Shown here piece by piece: positions 11,251 through 24,240 of a stretch of DNA of 64,000 nucleotides. The notes beneath the pieces are model-generated. The model was not told the origin of the DNA. It ran no database searches and worked only from the letters and a program-made list of their open reading frames with translations. This stretch comes from Sympetrum striolatum (lineage: Eukaryota > Arthropoda > Insecta > Odonata > Libellulidae), in NCBI GenBank assembly GCA_947579665.1, contig CANPUZ010000049.1, positions 434,001 through 498,000 on the forward strand, read 5' to 3'. Position 1 is the first letter of the stretch; each line of letters starts with the position of its first letter. The position numbers and the translations under genes were made by a program.

Positions 11251-13350
11251 TCTGCCATTTTTTTCGTCGCTTCCTTACAAAAAACCAACCGTTTGAGTTA
11301 CAGATTCATATCTATGTGAAAACTTATAATTGTTCATTCATCTGGTTAGTAATACAATTTGCTTACACATAACCTATTACCGTTATTTCATTAGCTACAA
11401 GAAGAAAAATTGCTTAATAACAGCAAAAAAGTAACTCTCTCGCAAACTGGCAATTTTCAACGGCTCAAAGATGACCATCGACTGCGGGGAACGTACAAAA
11501 ACGTTTTCCTAAGAGAACTGCGGGAGAAACGTATTTAAAGGTTTGACCTGCTCTTCCTTGCTTGGCCTTCCCAAATTTTATGGCCTTGCCTGCGAATGAG
11601 AGGCAAAATCTTGTTCATTGTCCCAAATGTGGAAAACCCTTCCCTGGGGACTTCCGGCCTCTGCGTAGAATTCGGGGAAAATTGAGAAGCAAAAGAAAAC
11701 TCACCAAAGAGACTGACTGCTAGGCATTTCATAGAGAAAATTCTGAATTTTCTTGGAATAAAAAACCACAAAAAACTTGTTTCGTGTAGAATAACAGAGT
11801 GGGAAGGGAAAGGAAGAGAAAATAAACACGTTTTAAGTGAATTTAATACAGCGATTAGAATTTAAAATTGTTTTAAACATTTTCAATGTCTGAAGGATAT
11901 CCAAATCGAAAATAAATCTTTTTAAAGAAATCTTTCTTCTTAATTAAAGAATTATTTCGTATTTTTAATTTTATACTTGACCAACCTTATATTTTATTTC
12001 CTAGAACTATTACTTTCATTTTTCATTGGTGGAATTGAAAAAAATGAGCCGAATTGTTAAATATCAACGTATCTACTAGCTGTTTGGTATCAATGTACTC
12101 AGCAAACAGCAAGGAAAAAAAATAGGACAGCTATTTCAATCAAAGATCGTTATTAAACAATTAAATCATTGGCATTCGCTTTTATGTTAGAGGAGCAACC
12201 AAAAGTCTCGAACAATAACCGTGGGCATCGGAAAAAGGTCTTCCCGGATTATTTACTACCAGCTGTGACTAGTCTGACCCACCAGGAGAAGGGACCGTTT
12301 CTCTATCTTTCCTCCGCACACGACTGTGGCGAAAGACAATACAAACGAAGCTCTTCCATTTTACGGAGGTGGTTATAATTAGGCACCGGTACAATATCTC
12401 TCCCGTACTTCCCAAGTAAGAGAATTTATCCACTGGAATTTGGATTTTTTCCCTTAGTGAACCGCGTTACTATAGTAACAAATTGAAATTTGTAATTATA
12501 TAAGGTTCTTCTTGCATTTGCTCCATTTTCCTCGGTCTGCGAGAGTTACATTCGTCTTAGAAGATTTCTTAAGTACGCATCTCCTGAATTTTGGTCCTCA
12601 AATGATTGCTCATTGTCTTTCAGGAGACACATCTGCCAAGGGATTTTATCACGGAGCTGTCTGAGGAGGATTGAGATTGGGTGGAGTGACCGTGAGGAAA
12701 GCCTCTTCTTACGTCTGAACCTTCGTCGTATTATTTAAAACAATAGATGACTTGAAAAACGTACACAGCAAAGACTACTTTGTGGATTAAAAGAAAACAG
12801 TACCTTAATTCTTTCCTCATATAATATAAGAGATTAGGAAACATTTCCACAACAGCAAAACGCTCTCAAGAAGGAGGGTTCGAAAAACTTGCGAAACCTA
12901 AGGAAAGGAAAACTATATTTAGCGATGAAATCGGATTAAACAAGAAGTAAAAGACAAGAAGAGAAACCAATAACAACGTAAATACATTCACGAGTGTTCT
13001 ACTTTTCGATAGGTTCATGCACAGTTACAAATCCCTATTAATCGCCATCTCCTTCATATCCTTATACTTAATCCCACCCCTTATGTCATCCAACAACTTT
13101 TGTCATCTGCTTTTTCCTTAATCAATTACAACATTTACCAATCCCCTCAATATTTGGCCCAACCATTTCTTCTGTCAATAACATCAAACAAAAAGATAAA
13201 GAACAAATAGTTACACATTTACATGTAAGTAGGTAAAAAACGTACTGATTAATAAGCATGTAAATAAACAATTGAAATATAAAAAGGAGGGAATAATACA
13301 TAAATAATAAACTATAGAAGATTGATATCATTTAAAATACATTCATTAAT
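11251..13350. other. No recognisable gene
   Basis: The stretch at 11520-11770 is somewhat GC-richer but its open frames look random. A pyrimidine tract with CAG at 12612-12624 is followed by a 16-codon frame and a stop, too short to call an exon. The segment 13000-13350 is AT-rich and leads into a LINE fragment. Confidence 0.5.
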
Positions 13351-13850
13351 GACCTGGCAGGAGACCAGGTTATTATGCAAGATAGTGAAGTTAAACTGCA
13401 AATGGCGGTTCACAAATTACATCAACTGAGTAAAATATGTAACGTAAAAATTTCGACATCTAAAACGAAAACGATGGCATTCGAAGGAAGCTATCCATTG
13501 AGAACAAAAGTTGTAATTGAAAACCAAGTACTCGAACAGGTAACCCATTTCCAATATTTAGGATGTGATCTAACTTATGAAGATGATAAAGACATCACAA
13601 ATAGAATTAACATCTTCCAGAGGATAAACGGGACAATAAGAAGAATTTTAAAAGGTAAAACCAGAAAAGAAACCCAAATTAAGTTTTAACAGGTGATGGC
13701 AGTCCCTTCTATGGATCAGAATGTTGGACAGCAAAACAAAAAGTATTAAATCAGATCCTCTGAAATGAAATTTCTTCGGGCAGTTAAGGGGTGTACAAGG
13801 ACAGATAAAATCTATAAGAGAGGAACTACGAGTTCAAGCGATGTCAGAGC
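13351..13850 (+). pseudogene. Non-LTR retrotransposon reverse transcriptase fragment
   Basis: The translation from about 13357 reads through a decayed RT active-site region (.DDQVIM), then thumb-like sequence with the hallmark F.YLGC at about 13549-13566 followed by ITNRI. Beyond the stop at 13687 the frame shifts. Matches to the LINE C-terminal region continue as LLYGSE.W.-like, MKFLRAVKGCTRTDKI and REELRVQAM words. The clade cannot be fixed by eye; RTE- and Jockey-like elements both have this layout. Stops and shifts mark a dead copy. Both ends are truncated. Confidence 0.75.
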
Positions 13851-15248
13851 GATTATTAGTGCTTTTTCACTTCTTCTTTCTCGTAGTAGCTGAGTTTTAG
13901 AATGTTCTGAACCAGTCATGCATTTTGCAAAATCGAAAATGGAAGTTTAATTATTTAAACAAATGCTTCTTAGCGGTAGTGCCAGGTAGATGAAAGACCT
14001 TTACGTAAAATATTCCATTTTTGACCTTGTTTCCGCATTAATTTTTAGAGATATTATATAAATTTCATATGATTAATAATTATCATTAACATATTAAATT
14101 TCATTTTATTTTTAAACAGTGTTTATACGCAATATTCCAAATTCATCAGCCAAATTGTCGGCGTCAGTGATATCGAATTTTTACAGAATATCAATATTAT
14201 TTGAAAATATTTATTTGATTTTATTTTAATAACCAGGTTAAACCATAATATGACATAATGAATTAAAATGTATTCATTACATTTTGAGACAATTTTCCCC
14301 TTTGGAAGATGTCGGGTCGATTCCACCCAACGCGAGTACTGACGTGACGATTTGGAGAGCTCGAGGGTTAAAACAGCGGATTAGGTAGGGACGGAAAAAG
14401 AAAACTTTCTGAAGGTTAAAAGGGGTCTCGGTGTGGTGAAGGAGTTGTGCTATTAAGTTTGTTCGGCAAACATATGATTGTGTTCATTTACTCTTAAAGC
14501 TAAAGATGGAAGTTTTCTATTCCTTGTGGAATTGTGTTCCAAAGCTGTGACTGTAAACGATTTATGGATAAATTTCAGTTCTATGCTGGGGAATCAAAAG
14601 TGTCTTGCGACCATCACGATGGTACGTTTAATCAAACAGGCTGTGGTCAAAGGAAATCCAAGCACCAGAGTGTCATCCTTCAACACATTCATAGTCTCCA
14701 TTTTTCCGGTACAGAATAAAAAAGTCGCAATAGAATTTAGTTTTTAGAACTAACTTTTGTAAGAGGAGTATCGTTTCATCTAGCGAGAAAAAAAAATTAA
14801 ATATCTTTTCGGAGGGACTGCCTAAAACCTTAAACATACAACGATGAACCATACATTTGGTATTCGTGAAAATCCATTGTAGTCTTTCAACTGAAAATCA
14901 ACACCTTCTCAACTCCTATTAAATGTTGGAGAATATGCTATCAACAATATCATACAGTAAGTTGTGATGTATTATTAAATAAAGGTAACTGATTTAGGTT
15001 TTTCTCTTTAGTTATGGTTCCGTAGTAATTTTAGTGAACTTATTTAATTAACTGACGATAACACGCGAGTACCATAGGCTGGGTCAAAAAAAACAATTTT
15101 TAGAATATTGAGTTCTTAAGATAAGGAAAAAAATCATAAATTATATCATGCAAGTTCACGCAAAATGCCTGAAAATTAACAAAAATCACTAAAACCGCCA
15201 AAATCCACTATATAAGGACTACGACTTTTGATTTTTAATATTCACCCA
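13851..15248. other. No recognisable gene
   Basis: Two overlapping frames at 14478-14747 have a few cysteines but no recognisable motif. The rest is AT-rich and unassigned. Confidence 0.5.
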
Positions 15249-15583
15249 GTATTTAATTATTGATGTATTGTATTGGGGCCCTACACAACATTATTGTATG
15301 GGGCCCTATAGACCCCAGTGCCAGGCTGCAGTGCAATGATTGCACCGTTCCAATGACAGTTGTATAACCACTTCGTTTGAAATTCGTTACGTGTGAGGCT
15401 AGCGAAATATAACGTTGAAATATCATAATATGGTACGAAAATTGAATTAATTGTGCTTTTAATTCTATTTGTGTAGTAAAAATTTTAATTATTGAAATAT
15501 TTTATGTCTTTTTTACGGCTTGGCGACGGGGGCCATAAGTTGACGGGGCCCTACGCGACCGCGTACGCCTAAAAACGGCCCTG
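15249..15583. mobile_element. Probable hAT-like transposon remnant (right end)
   Basis: The right boundary reads outward-in as CAGGGCCGTTTTTAGGCG, then CGTAGGGCCCCG, a form common at hAT termini. The word GGGGCCCTA recurs internally near 15275, 15300 and 15545. The left terminus could not be found, and no transposase is present, so this is at most a non-autonomous or truncated copy. Confidence 0.4.
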
Positions 15584-17052
15584 AGCATTTGATACTGAAA
15601 ATTATGTAATGTCAATTTGGCGTGCTATTGCCAGCGTTTAGAAAAAGCAAACACTTTATCTTATCGCAAAATAATATCTGCGTTTGCTATAGATAATTAA
15701 GTGATTGACAGAAGAGTGGTCTCCTTTGATGGTACGTGATGCAGATATGGGCAGAAATTAATTCAAATGATTCGGCAGTTACCTTTTCCTCGAAATAACG
15801 ACTCTTACGAAATCTCCGACCAAATGGCGTGATCTCAATTGGGACTCTTATCTCAATATTTGAACACCTTTGGTATGTTATCCTATCTTATCCGAGGCAA
15901 GAAAAATATCGTAATTCTCCATTATTACTTGGTGGTGGCGAAGAAAAATAATTCCAGGTTAACTATTAAATTTGTTGAACTAAATCTATGAAAATATGAA
16001 AAAGATATAAAGAGGCCCTAAATATGCACTCTCGTTAAAGATATAACTCGTGGCAGTTAATTCAATATTCATCAATTGATCGTAATTAAGCTCAAAATCC
16101 ACGATTGCATCAGCTTTGAAAACGACACTCGACTGACAAATTAGTAACAAATTGTTTAAAATACGATTTATACGCCCAATATTTCGCCTGATAAATAAAT
16201 ATGTTTTTAAGTAAAACTTTTATCGGTTTGTAACACTGATAAGGATTGATTTCACGATTTTCAAAGTATCACTTTTCGTTTTCATAATCAAAGACGCCTA
16301 AACTGAAACATTAAAAAAAAAATTCGAAAATTTATTTTTCCCCAAATTTTTCCTTTTTTGCTGAAGGAGTGAAATTAATTTTCATTATTTTCCGACAGAT
16401 GGCATTTAAAACACATTGTAATTTTGCTAAAGATATTAAAATAATAAACCTACTAAAACACATTCCAAAAGATTAATATTAACAGATAACAGGATGAATC
16501 ATAATTATATATGTAACTTCAATTTCGGTATACGTTAAAACATTTTATTGAATTGATAATTAATAGAAAAATACATTTCGTTCAAAAATTTACATTAATG
16601 TTTTTAAATAATTATTTATAAAATGTTATGAATTGAATCAGTTGATTTACTATTGAAAGAGGTCTTAAAAATTCATAGAATTTTGGGGGAATTTTCACCC
16701 CACGCGAATAATTACGTAACTTTGACCAGACTAATTAAGGGTTGCAGTCACGAACAATAAAATGAAAACCATGAAAATTGCGCATTATTATGGAATAGAC
16801 GCCTCGCACACAATATCACTACCATTCGTGTGTCAATTGGATAAAAGGAAGGCTCAGATGGGTAGAATGTAAAACCTATCAGCAGCTATTCCCAACGCAA
16901 ATATAAATAAATATTTATCATTGAAGCTTGGGACGAGTGCCATAAAAACAAAATTTAGGGAATTTTCACTTTCATGTGAGAATACGAAAAATATATTAAA
17001 TCTTATATCTACTTTCCTGGAACCAAACAGTACCTTAGCTGAAATATCTATC
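15584..17052. other. No recognisable gene
   Basis: AT-rich sequence with no domain-like frame and no repeat recognised elsewhere in the window. Confidence 0.5.
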
Positions 17053-17143
17053 ATACGAGTAAAATGTTGCTTGCATACTGCAAGCAGATCGACAACACTA
17101 AATTCATATTTGCATTACATCGTGATGGTCATCAAAAGAAAAA
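17053..17143 (-). repeat. R2 repeat, left piece interrupted by R1
   Basis: This is the start of an inverted R2 copy (ATACGAGTAAAATG, then the TGCTTGCATACTGCAAGCA hairpin and 'gatcgacaacactaaattc'). It breaks off in an A run at 17140. The rest of the same R2 copy resumes at 19239 after two R1 elements. Comparison with the uninterrupted copies at 5788 and 51300 shows the break falls at one point. Confidence 0.8.
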
Positions 17144-18167
17144 ATCTGATGTGGCCAGCACATGACTTTCTCCAAATATAAGATGTAAATATTTATCTAC
17201 GACAGTATTTTCGAACTCTATATTCAACCTAAACTTGGAAGATAAATGATTAATTTATATCATATTATATTTTACTTCACAAACATTATAAATAATGTTT
17301 TTTTGGGATATGTTCGATGAAAAACGATAAATAGGCCTTTCACCCCAGCTCCCAGTGCGCTCACCACGTACATAATCTGCAACTTCCGGTTTATCAGTAT
17401 TTTACAAATAACTCCTACACAATCAGTGGTACAGAAATATGTTTCATACAAAAGTCATAGTAAATTTTATTTTCGAAAACTTTTATAAGAAATAGTATAT
17501 TCCTAAATATCATATTTATGGAGATATTTTGAAAACCGGAAATGAGCTTTGAAGAGTGAAGCTCGACTTCCGGTTACCGATTTACTTCAAAATCTAATCA
17601 ACTCTAACGGCATCAACCAAAATACTATACATGAAATTTGGTTGTGATCCAACAAACATTTTTTATGTTAGAGCGCCCACAAAGTACATAATCAGCTACT
17701 TCCGGTTGATCAGTATTTCACGAATAACTCCTAATCAACCGGTGATACAAAAATATGTTAAATACAAAAATTATAGTAAAAGACATTATCTAAAACTTTT
17801 ATAAGGCTTACAATAAACCTATATATATATTTATGGAGATATTTTAAAAACCGGAAATGAGCTTTGATGATTGAAACTCGACTTCCGGTTGACCGATATA
17901 CTCCAAAAACTAATCAACTCTGACAGCACACACCACAGTACTATATATGAATTTTGGTATTGATACGACCAATAGTTTTCACGTTCTAGCGCCCACTGTC
18001 ACACACACACATACACACACACACACACACACATACACACAGACATCATTCCGAAAATGGTCAAAACGTGTTCTAGGGACCCCAAAACATATATTTCCGT
18101 TGAAATCTCGAAGTCGATTTTTTTCATGAAAACAATACTTTCTCTATACTTCGTATATGGAGAAAGT
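17144..18167 (+). repeat. R1 repeat copy A (about 1.02 kb)
   Basis: The copy starts ATCTGATGTGGCCAGCAC and ends with an imperfect hairpin (ACTTTCTCTATAC, loop TTC, GTATATGGAGAAAGT). A subterminal ACTTTCTCC near the start is the inverse of the end. The interior holds two diverged copies of a sub-repeat marked by 'acttccggttt.tcagtatt', 'aaccggaaatgagctttg' and 'ttactccaaaaacta'. A (CA)n tract at 17998-18043 precedes the 3' end. No protein is encoded. Together these resemble non-autonomous Helentron/DINE-1-like elements, but that assignment is inference. Confidence 0.75.
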
Positions 18168-18172
18168 AAAAA

Positions 18173-19036
18173 ATCTGATGTGGCCAGCACATGACTTTCT
18201 CCATATATAAGATGTAAATATTTATCTACGACAGGAATTTCGAACTCAATATTCCATCTAAACTTGGAAGAAGAGTGATTAATTTATATATTATCATCTT
18301 TAACGTCAAAACATCAGAAATAATGTTTTTCTGGACATGATCGATGAAAAACGATGAAATTGGCCTTTCGCCCATAGAGCCCAGAGCGCCCACAAAGTGC
18401 ATAATGAGCAACTTCCGGTTTATCAGTATTTCATGAATAACTCCTAAACAATCTATGATACAAAGATATGTTTCATACAGAAGTTATAGTAAATCTCATT
18501 TTCTAAAACATTTATTGATAATAGTATATACCTAAATATCATATTTATGGAGATATTATGAGAACCGGAAATGAGCTTTGAAGAATAAAGCTCAACTTCC
18601 GGTTGACCGATTTACTCCAAAAACTAATCAACTCTAAAAACAGTAATAAAACTAGTATATATGAAATTTGATGTTGATCCGACAAACAGTTTTTATGTTA
18701 GAGCGCCCACAAAGTACATAATCATCTTCTTCCGGTTTATCAGTATTTCACGAATAACTCCTAATCAACCGGTGATACAAAAATATGTTAAATACAAAAG
18801 TTATAGTAAAACACATTATCTAAAACTTTTATTAGAAATACAATATACGTATATATCATATTTATGGAGATATTTTGAAAACCGGAAATGAGCTTTAATG
18901 AATAAAGCTCAACTTCCGGTTGACCGATATACTCCAAAAACTAATCAACTCTGACAGCACACACCACAGTACTATATATGAAGTTTGGTGTTGATACAGC
19001 TTATAGTTTTCACGTTATAGCGCCCACTATCACACA

Positions 19037-19109
<73 letters not shown>

Positions 19110-19238
19110 ACAGACATCATTCCGAAAATGGTCAAAACGTGTTCCAGGAACCCCAAAACATGTATTTCCGTTGAAATCTCGAAGTCGAATTTTTTCATGA
19201 AAACAATACTTTCTCTATACTTCGTATATGGAGAAAGT
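18173..19238 (+). repeat. R1 repeat copy B (about 1.07 kb), tandem with copy A
   Basis: Same order of parts as copy A, separated from it by only five A residues. It has the same two sub-repeats and a longer (CA)n tract at 19031-19113. The near identity of termini and interior indicates a tandem or repeated insertion at one site. Long alternating H/T or V/C frames across the CA tract are artefacts. Confidence 0.75.
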
Positions 19239-19980
19239 AAAAAGGCGTGAAAATATTCTTAGAATTCACTTCAATTAAACCTTCTGGCATCGATCCTAGG
19301 CCTTACTGGTGAACTTACTATGCAGAACAAAAGAAGATCACCATCTATAACTATGTAAGAAAATTCAAGTAGAAATATTGGCTTCAATTGCCTCAAACGA
19401 CGTCCTACTTTTCCCATATATTCCTTATGAGAGAAATTTTAATGTGCTCTGGCATCGAACCCAGGTACAGTACGGTATTATGAAATTTTTTTTCAGAAAC
19501 CCATGATTAATATACATCTTCCATAAAAGCTAGAATTTCCTATCATTTCGATAAGTGTATGAAAAAAAAATAATGAAAATCTACCTCAATGTATTTTAAA
19601 CGGCCGATTTTTGCATCGTCCTAGCATCGAACCCAAGATATTTTCCGTAAAACTCATTAATGTTTTCGATAGATCATGACCATATGTAAAGGCTCCTCGA
19701 GTTTCGATTCTCTACCTATCCGGGAAGTATTTTTTAAAAATTACCGAAAATCAGAGCAATGCATTTAAACGGAAAAAATCGGGACTTTGGGGCCTTCTGG
19801 AATCGAACCCATGACACTGAGGTTCAAAATCACAATTTTTATGGAGGTTATACGTTATGGCCAATATGTCGTAAAAATTTCAAGCCATTGACGCTAGTGG
19901 TTTAGCCTGTGAGTTTGTATCCTCTCTATATATATATATGATATATGAATGAATCCGGAGAAGCATCTATATATAATAGA
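19239..19980 (-). repeat. R2 repeat, right piece of the interrupted copy
   Basis: This continues the R2 copy begun at 17053. T-loop-like motifs on the minus strand lie near 19290, 19455, 19627 and 19803 (spacings 165, 172, 176). It ends in the terminal block 'atccggagaagcatctatat', which abuts a second R2 in the opposite orientation. Confidence 0.85.
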
Positions 19981-20900
19981 TATAGACGTATTTTCGTATA
20001 TACCTATATAAGTGATCAAAATTCCAACCGTGTTCCACAAATGCCACTTGAAAATATTACGGCGTATCGGTGATAGCGTGTAACCGCTAAAAAAAAATGC
20101 GATTTTGAACCTAAGGATCATGGGTTCGATTCCTGAAGGCCCCAGAATCACGATTTTTTCCAGAAGGGGTCTTTGCGGGTAATTCAGAAATTTTTTTTAG
20201 GTACTACCCGCCAAATAAAAGTGTTGAAATTCGAGGGATCGAGGGATTCGAGGGATTCGAGGGAAAGCCGTGTATTTCCAACGAAAACTTCAAAAATATA
20301 TTCTTAGGTTATCATTGGTTCAGCGCTAGGTCAGGGCAACTTTTCTCCTATTTAAAATAATTGCGAAGATTTTCATAAATTTTTTGAATCCCTTCCCGAT
20401 AACATGGAAACTGAAAACCCAGCATGTGAATAGAGATATATATTTTATGTACGCTGTTCATCGTTTCCCTGATGATCCTTGGTTCGATTCCAGAGCGCCA
20501 TTCACATTCTACTATACACTGCAAATGGGGATAATAGATTCTTATTGTGGGTTCATTCCGGCATGACATTGAATTCAAATTTTGGATTAAAAAAGTTTTA
20601 TTCCTACCAGGTCGTTAAATGTATTGACATCCTCCAAAAGGCCTTGGGTTCGACACTAGGCGACTCTACTTTTTCAAATTAATTATAATTCATTTACCGA
20701 GAAGGTGGAAATCATACGGCGAGGCATGTGAACCGAAGTAATGAATGTTTCACAAACACTTTATCTCGTACCTTATGATCATTGGCTCGACGCTGGGGCA
20801 CAATTCGTATTCTACCAAATATTTCAAGTGGGGAACACAGAATTAAGTTTGAGGACCTACTCCGATATTGTATCGACTTGAAATTTGTATCATCCATATG
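19981..20900 (+). repeat. R2 repeat, forward array
   Basis: This copy starts head-to-head with the previous R2 through a degenerate terminal block. B-box-like motifs on the plus strand lie near 20123, 20317, 20481, 20647 and 20784. The 194-base gap is lengthened by a local expansion of the word ATTCGAGGG at 20229-20262. Units also share a 'cccttcccgata.catggaaa' block. No gene is seen. Confidence 0.8.
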
Positions 20901-21139
20901 CTTAATTAATTACTCCATAAGCAACTTTTACTACTAATAAAAAACAAGTAAGACGCGTAATTGGCTCTTGATCTTTGTCGTACTTATTAGTTAGTATTTA
21001 GAATATCTATTGGACGCATTAACATTTTTCTTCGTTGCCATGGCGCAATTCGGATCCGAGCAGATTTTCGGAAACGCAGCTTATCTGAATGAATTCTCCG
21101 AAGCGAGATAACAGGTGTCCATCGATACGGCGAGCACCG

Positions 21140-21147
21140 TATAAAAG
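21140..21147 (+). promoter_or_regulatory. Core promoter with TATA box
   Basis: TATAAAAG lies in a GC-richer block. An initiator-like TCATTG at 21171-21176 puts a start site at about 21173, 33 bases from the first T of the TATA box. Upstream 90 bases hold GCTTATCT and GAGATAA, GATA-factor words in opposite orientations. The whole module has a relative at 10620-10755. The gene driven by it is not identifiable in the window. Confidence 0.55.
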
Positions 21148-21172
21148 GCGTGTTGGTGATAGAAGAGTCCTC

Positions 21173-21298
21173 ATTGACAGGAGAAATATTGGAGTCAGTA
21201 CCCCAATTGCTTGCGGATCAGCGTCTCACCGAAAGGGCAATTGAGACTTCTTACCGAGGATTCAAGCGTGCTTCCTCTTCAAGCATCGTCTCCAGAAG
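21173..21298 (+). other. Putative noncoding first exon with splice donor
   Basis: From the predicted start site the sequence runs 126 bases without an ATG and ends at AAG|GTAAGT, a consensus 5' splice site with GT at 21299-21300. This fits a 5' UTR exon joined to a distant coding exon. The downstream exon was not found before 24 kb. RNA evidence is needed to confirm it. Confidence 0.45.
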
Positions 21299-21300
21299 GT

Positions 21301-22744
21301 AAGTCTTCCATCAATTCATTCTTTTACCATTAATTCACGCATTCAATACGATTAAATTACACTTCAATCATGCTTCTAACACACTGTAGCATATTAAGCG
21401 GTGATATTCAATGCTTATTGTAAGTTGAGTAAGCAGGGGATGACGGGGCGGAATAAAGTTCGTCGTTTTTCGGTGTTAAATAGATTTTACTTATGAGCGG
21501 CAATCAGGATAAATAGACCAACATTTTATTTATCAACTACGGCATCCATGTTAGTCTGGTTTTCTCGAGCGTTGTTGTGCGAGGTTTCCGTTGTGAGATT
21601 TTTTTACTATCGAATTTGAACTATTGAGGTTTTTGTAACCAAGGAAAGGTATACATACCTGATACCTTTAAGATATAGTTAGTGAACTCATAAAGTGCGT
21701 ATAATTGTTTTTGGTTACTTGTTTTAAACGTTTGTATACGTATCTTCAAAGAATGACTTTACTTGCGGGTAGTACCATCCGCAACGTTGTTAGCTTTTAT
21801 CTATTTCCAAGATATATTTCTTAAGAGACTACTCCAACTCTATCTGTTCTCAAACCCAAAGCAATGTCTGCTGTAAGAGCCTTGGGATTCTAAAAAGTAG
21901 CTGATGAGGCTGTCCTAGAGTTTGAATTTTGCGAATAGGCTTACGAAAAGAACACATTCATTTAAGACTGTAGTTAAACCTTTATAGCAACTTAAAACAA
22001 GAGAAATATAGAGTAGCCTTATCTTTTACTTGTTTTAATTGCTCTTGTAGTTACTTATCTTTACCACCCCATTCTGTAGCCGGGGTACAACAGGCAAAAG
22101 GACAACTTTTCTTATAAATAAAATAAAACTATTGGCCTTACGTTTTCTTACGATATAATTGTATTTTTGTAATTACAAAACTACAATGTGTTCACAGAAA
22201 AAAATGCAGCTTCCTCATTAACCCTTTTGTGCCTTCAAAACGTATTTTCAACTAGGTTCCTTGTTCTTCCCCGGGTTCCCTAGAATTATTGCAGCGAATG
22301 TTTAGCAGAGAAAAGTCACTTCAACGTCCGTAACTATACAAAGCACTGCAAGCAAATTCATTGTGCACTCACAATTTTCATGAATAATCTCATTTATGAG
22401 GACAAATAGTATTTGACTAAAGCCGTCAAAATAAAACCGGAAATTGATGCTCATTTCACAGCTTCAATAAAGTCTTTGAGCACTTTCTGAAAATGAGATC
22501 TTAGAATGGTTAAATCGATGATAACTATATATAAGGAGATCTAATAAGCTATAGTTTCCACAAAGTATTTGCAAATGAATAATTTTAGCAACTGAATAGC
22601 TAAATATCTGTAAATAAATGTTGCAAACCAAAACCATAGCAAAGATAAAAAGGAAAGGTGTTTAAGACAATACATAAAAAGTATACGAAGAGTGTTGGTA
22701 GATTGTTAAGCAGGTTTTGTGGGAGAAAAAAGAGTATGACATAC
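21301..22744. other. Presumed intron or intergenic DNA
   Basis: If the exon at 21173-21298 is real, this is the start of its first intron. No coding exon with good splice sites stands out. The sequence is AT-rich and does not match the repeat families seen elsewhere in the window. Confidence 0.4.
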
Positions 22745-23060
22745 AGGGTGTCCGTGATAAACATATAATAACACAAAATGTGATAACTTGAGAAGTAATT
22801 GAGATATTTATCAGCAGTTTGCTTCTACTAGTCACTCAAAATGCTTTCTATATTTGCCTGATTATGGCGCACCATTATGCAACAAATGTATGGAATTTCT
22901 TTTGATAATCAGTTCCCAAATCGCTTGATTGGTATTCCATCGATTGCCACTTGAAATCCAGACACGAGGCCACTTTTCTGTGGGTGTTTATTCAGAATCA
23001 AGTGTCACAGACACCAGTTGGTGATCTACCAGAACTGTGTCATTGAATTCCTTCATTTAT
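22745..23060. mobile_element. Possible DNA transposon end fragment
   Basis: The block opens with ACAGGGTGTCC, a terminal word common to many insect DNA transposons, and is more complex than the flanks. No transposase motif survives and no matching inverted terminus was found, so this is a weak call. Confidence 0.25.
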
Positions 23061-24240
23061 TGTAAATGTAACGCCTGCAAAACACTTGGAGGGAGTAAAA
23101 TACAGATTAGATGTCTTCCTAATGGTGCACACAGGTGTATTACCATACTTCTAGAAACAAACCGCGAATAAATATCTTAATTAACTCTAATGTTATTACA
23201 TATTGTAATATTATACGTTTAAACCTGACATCCTGTATTTTCAATTATAAAGATTTGCAGTTTTTGAGCTTTCCTAGAATCGGAGGTGACTCGAATTCAA
23301 GTGCGTGTAATATTTGAAATTGCCATCACTTCATTTTAATGAAATTTTAGCAGAGAAAACTTACTTAAACTACAACTTTTTAAGATGCAACTGAGCTTCA
23401 GGACAAACGACATTACTTTGATAAGCACACATTTCTGTACAATTGGCGTCTTGACGAATTCCGGAAAACTAAGAAACCATTTTCCCTGATTCCATCTAAG
23501 TATATCGTTAATATTGAGCGACAAACAAGAAATATATTAATTAAATTGCAATTAAATTACTCCGCAGATATTGAGAAATCATCACGAAATCCACAAAACG
23601 ATTACGACTTCACTTCTACAAATATCACATTTTTAAGAACTTTAAGTAGACCTTTAACAATTATGGTGAAAAGGTTTGAGGATTCAACTCCACTTTTTTT
23701 CCGCTTTCGTAGCACGGTTCTTTAAAATTTTAATCGTCATAAAAAAAAGAAATACCGTTTACGTTGTAGAACGCCATTTCAAAAGTGATTCGAATTTTGT
23801 TAGAATTTTACGTGTGTCAAACCGAAAACTTCTATAATATCATCTTAAAGAGGCAATAGATCAAATTCACTTCCTGTAAAAACCATTTACAACACTTTGC
23901 GATGAATATTTTTCAATATTATTCATTAAAACTGTAAATATAAGTGACGTAACAAATTATCCTCAAAAACATTCACGATTTCACAATAACACACATTATC
24001 GTCAAATTTTAACCTTCAACTTAAAGATAAACAACACTTGCTCCAATACTCTGCGAGATTGCGACACAAAAACCGTTCCTAAAGTTGGGCTACACAAATT
24101 GTGCTAATCTCTATAATATGTATGAGTTAAAGTTGCTTATGAAAGCAATATGAAATGTATTTATAATCTTTATTCACATGCCAAGTTCCAAGTTTCTATA
24201 TTAATGGGAAGCGATTCAAAAATAAATTAAATTCGTAGCG
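23061..24240. other. No recognisable gene
   Basis: AT-rich, short frames only, no repeat of this window recognised. Confidence 0.5.

Noticed and set aside
12600..12650. Possible exon after CTTTCAG
   Set aside because: The frame ends after 16 codons and no donor or partner exon is visible.
19010..19250. Open frames of alternating H/T and V/C residues
   Set aside because: They are translations of the (CA)n microsatellite in R1.
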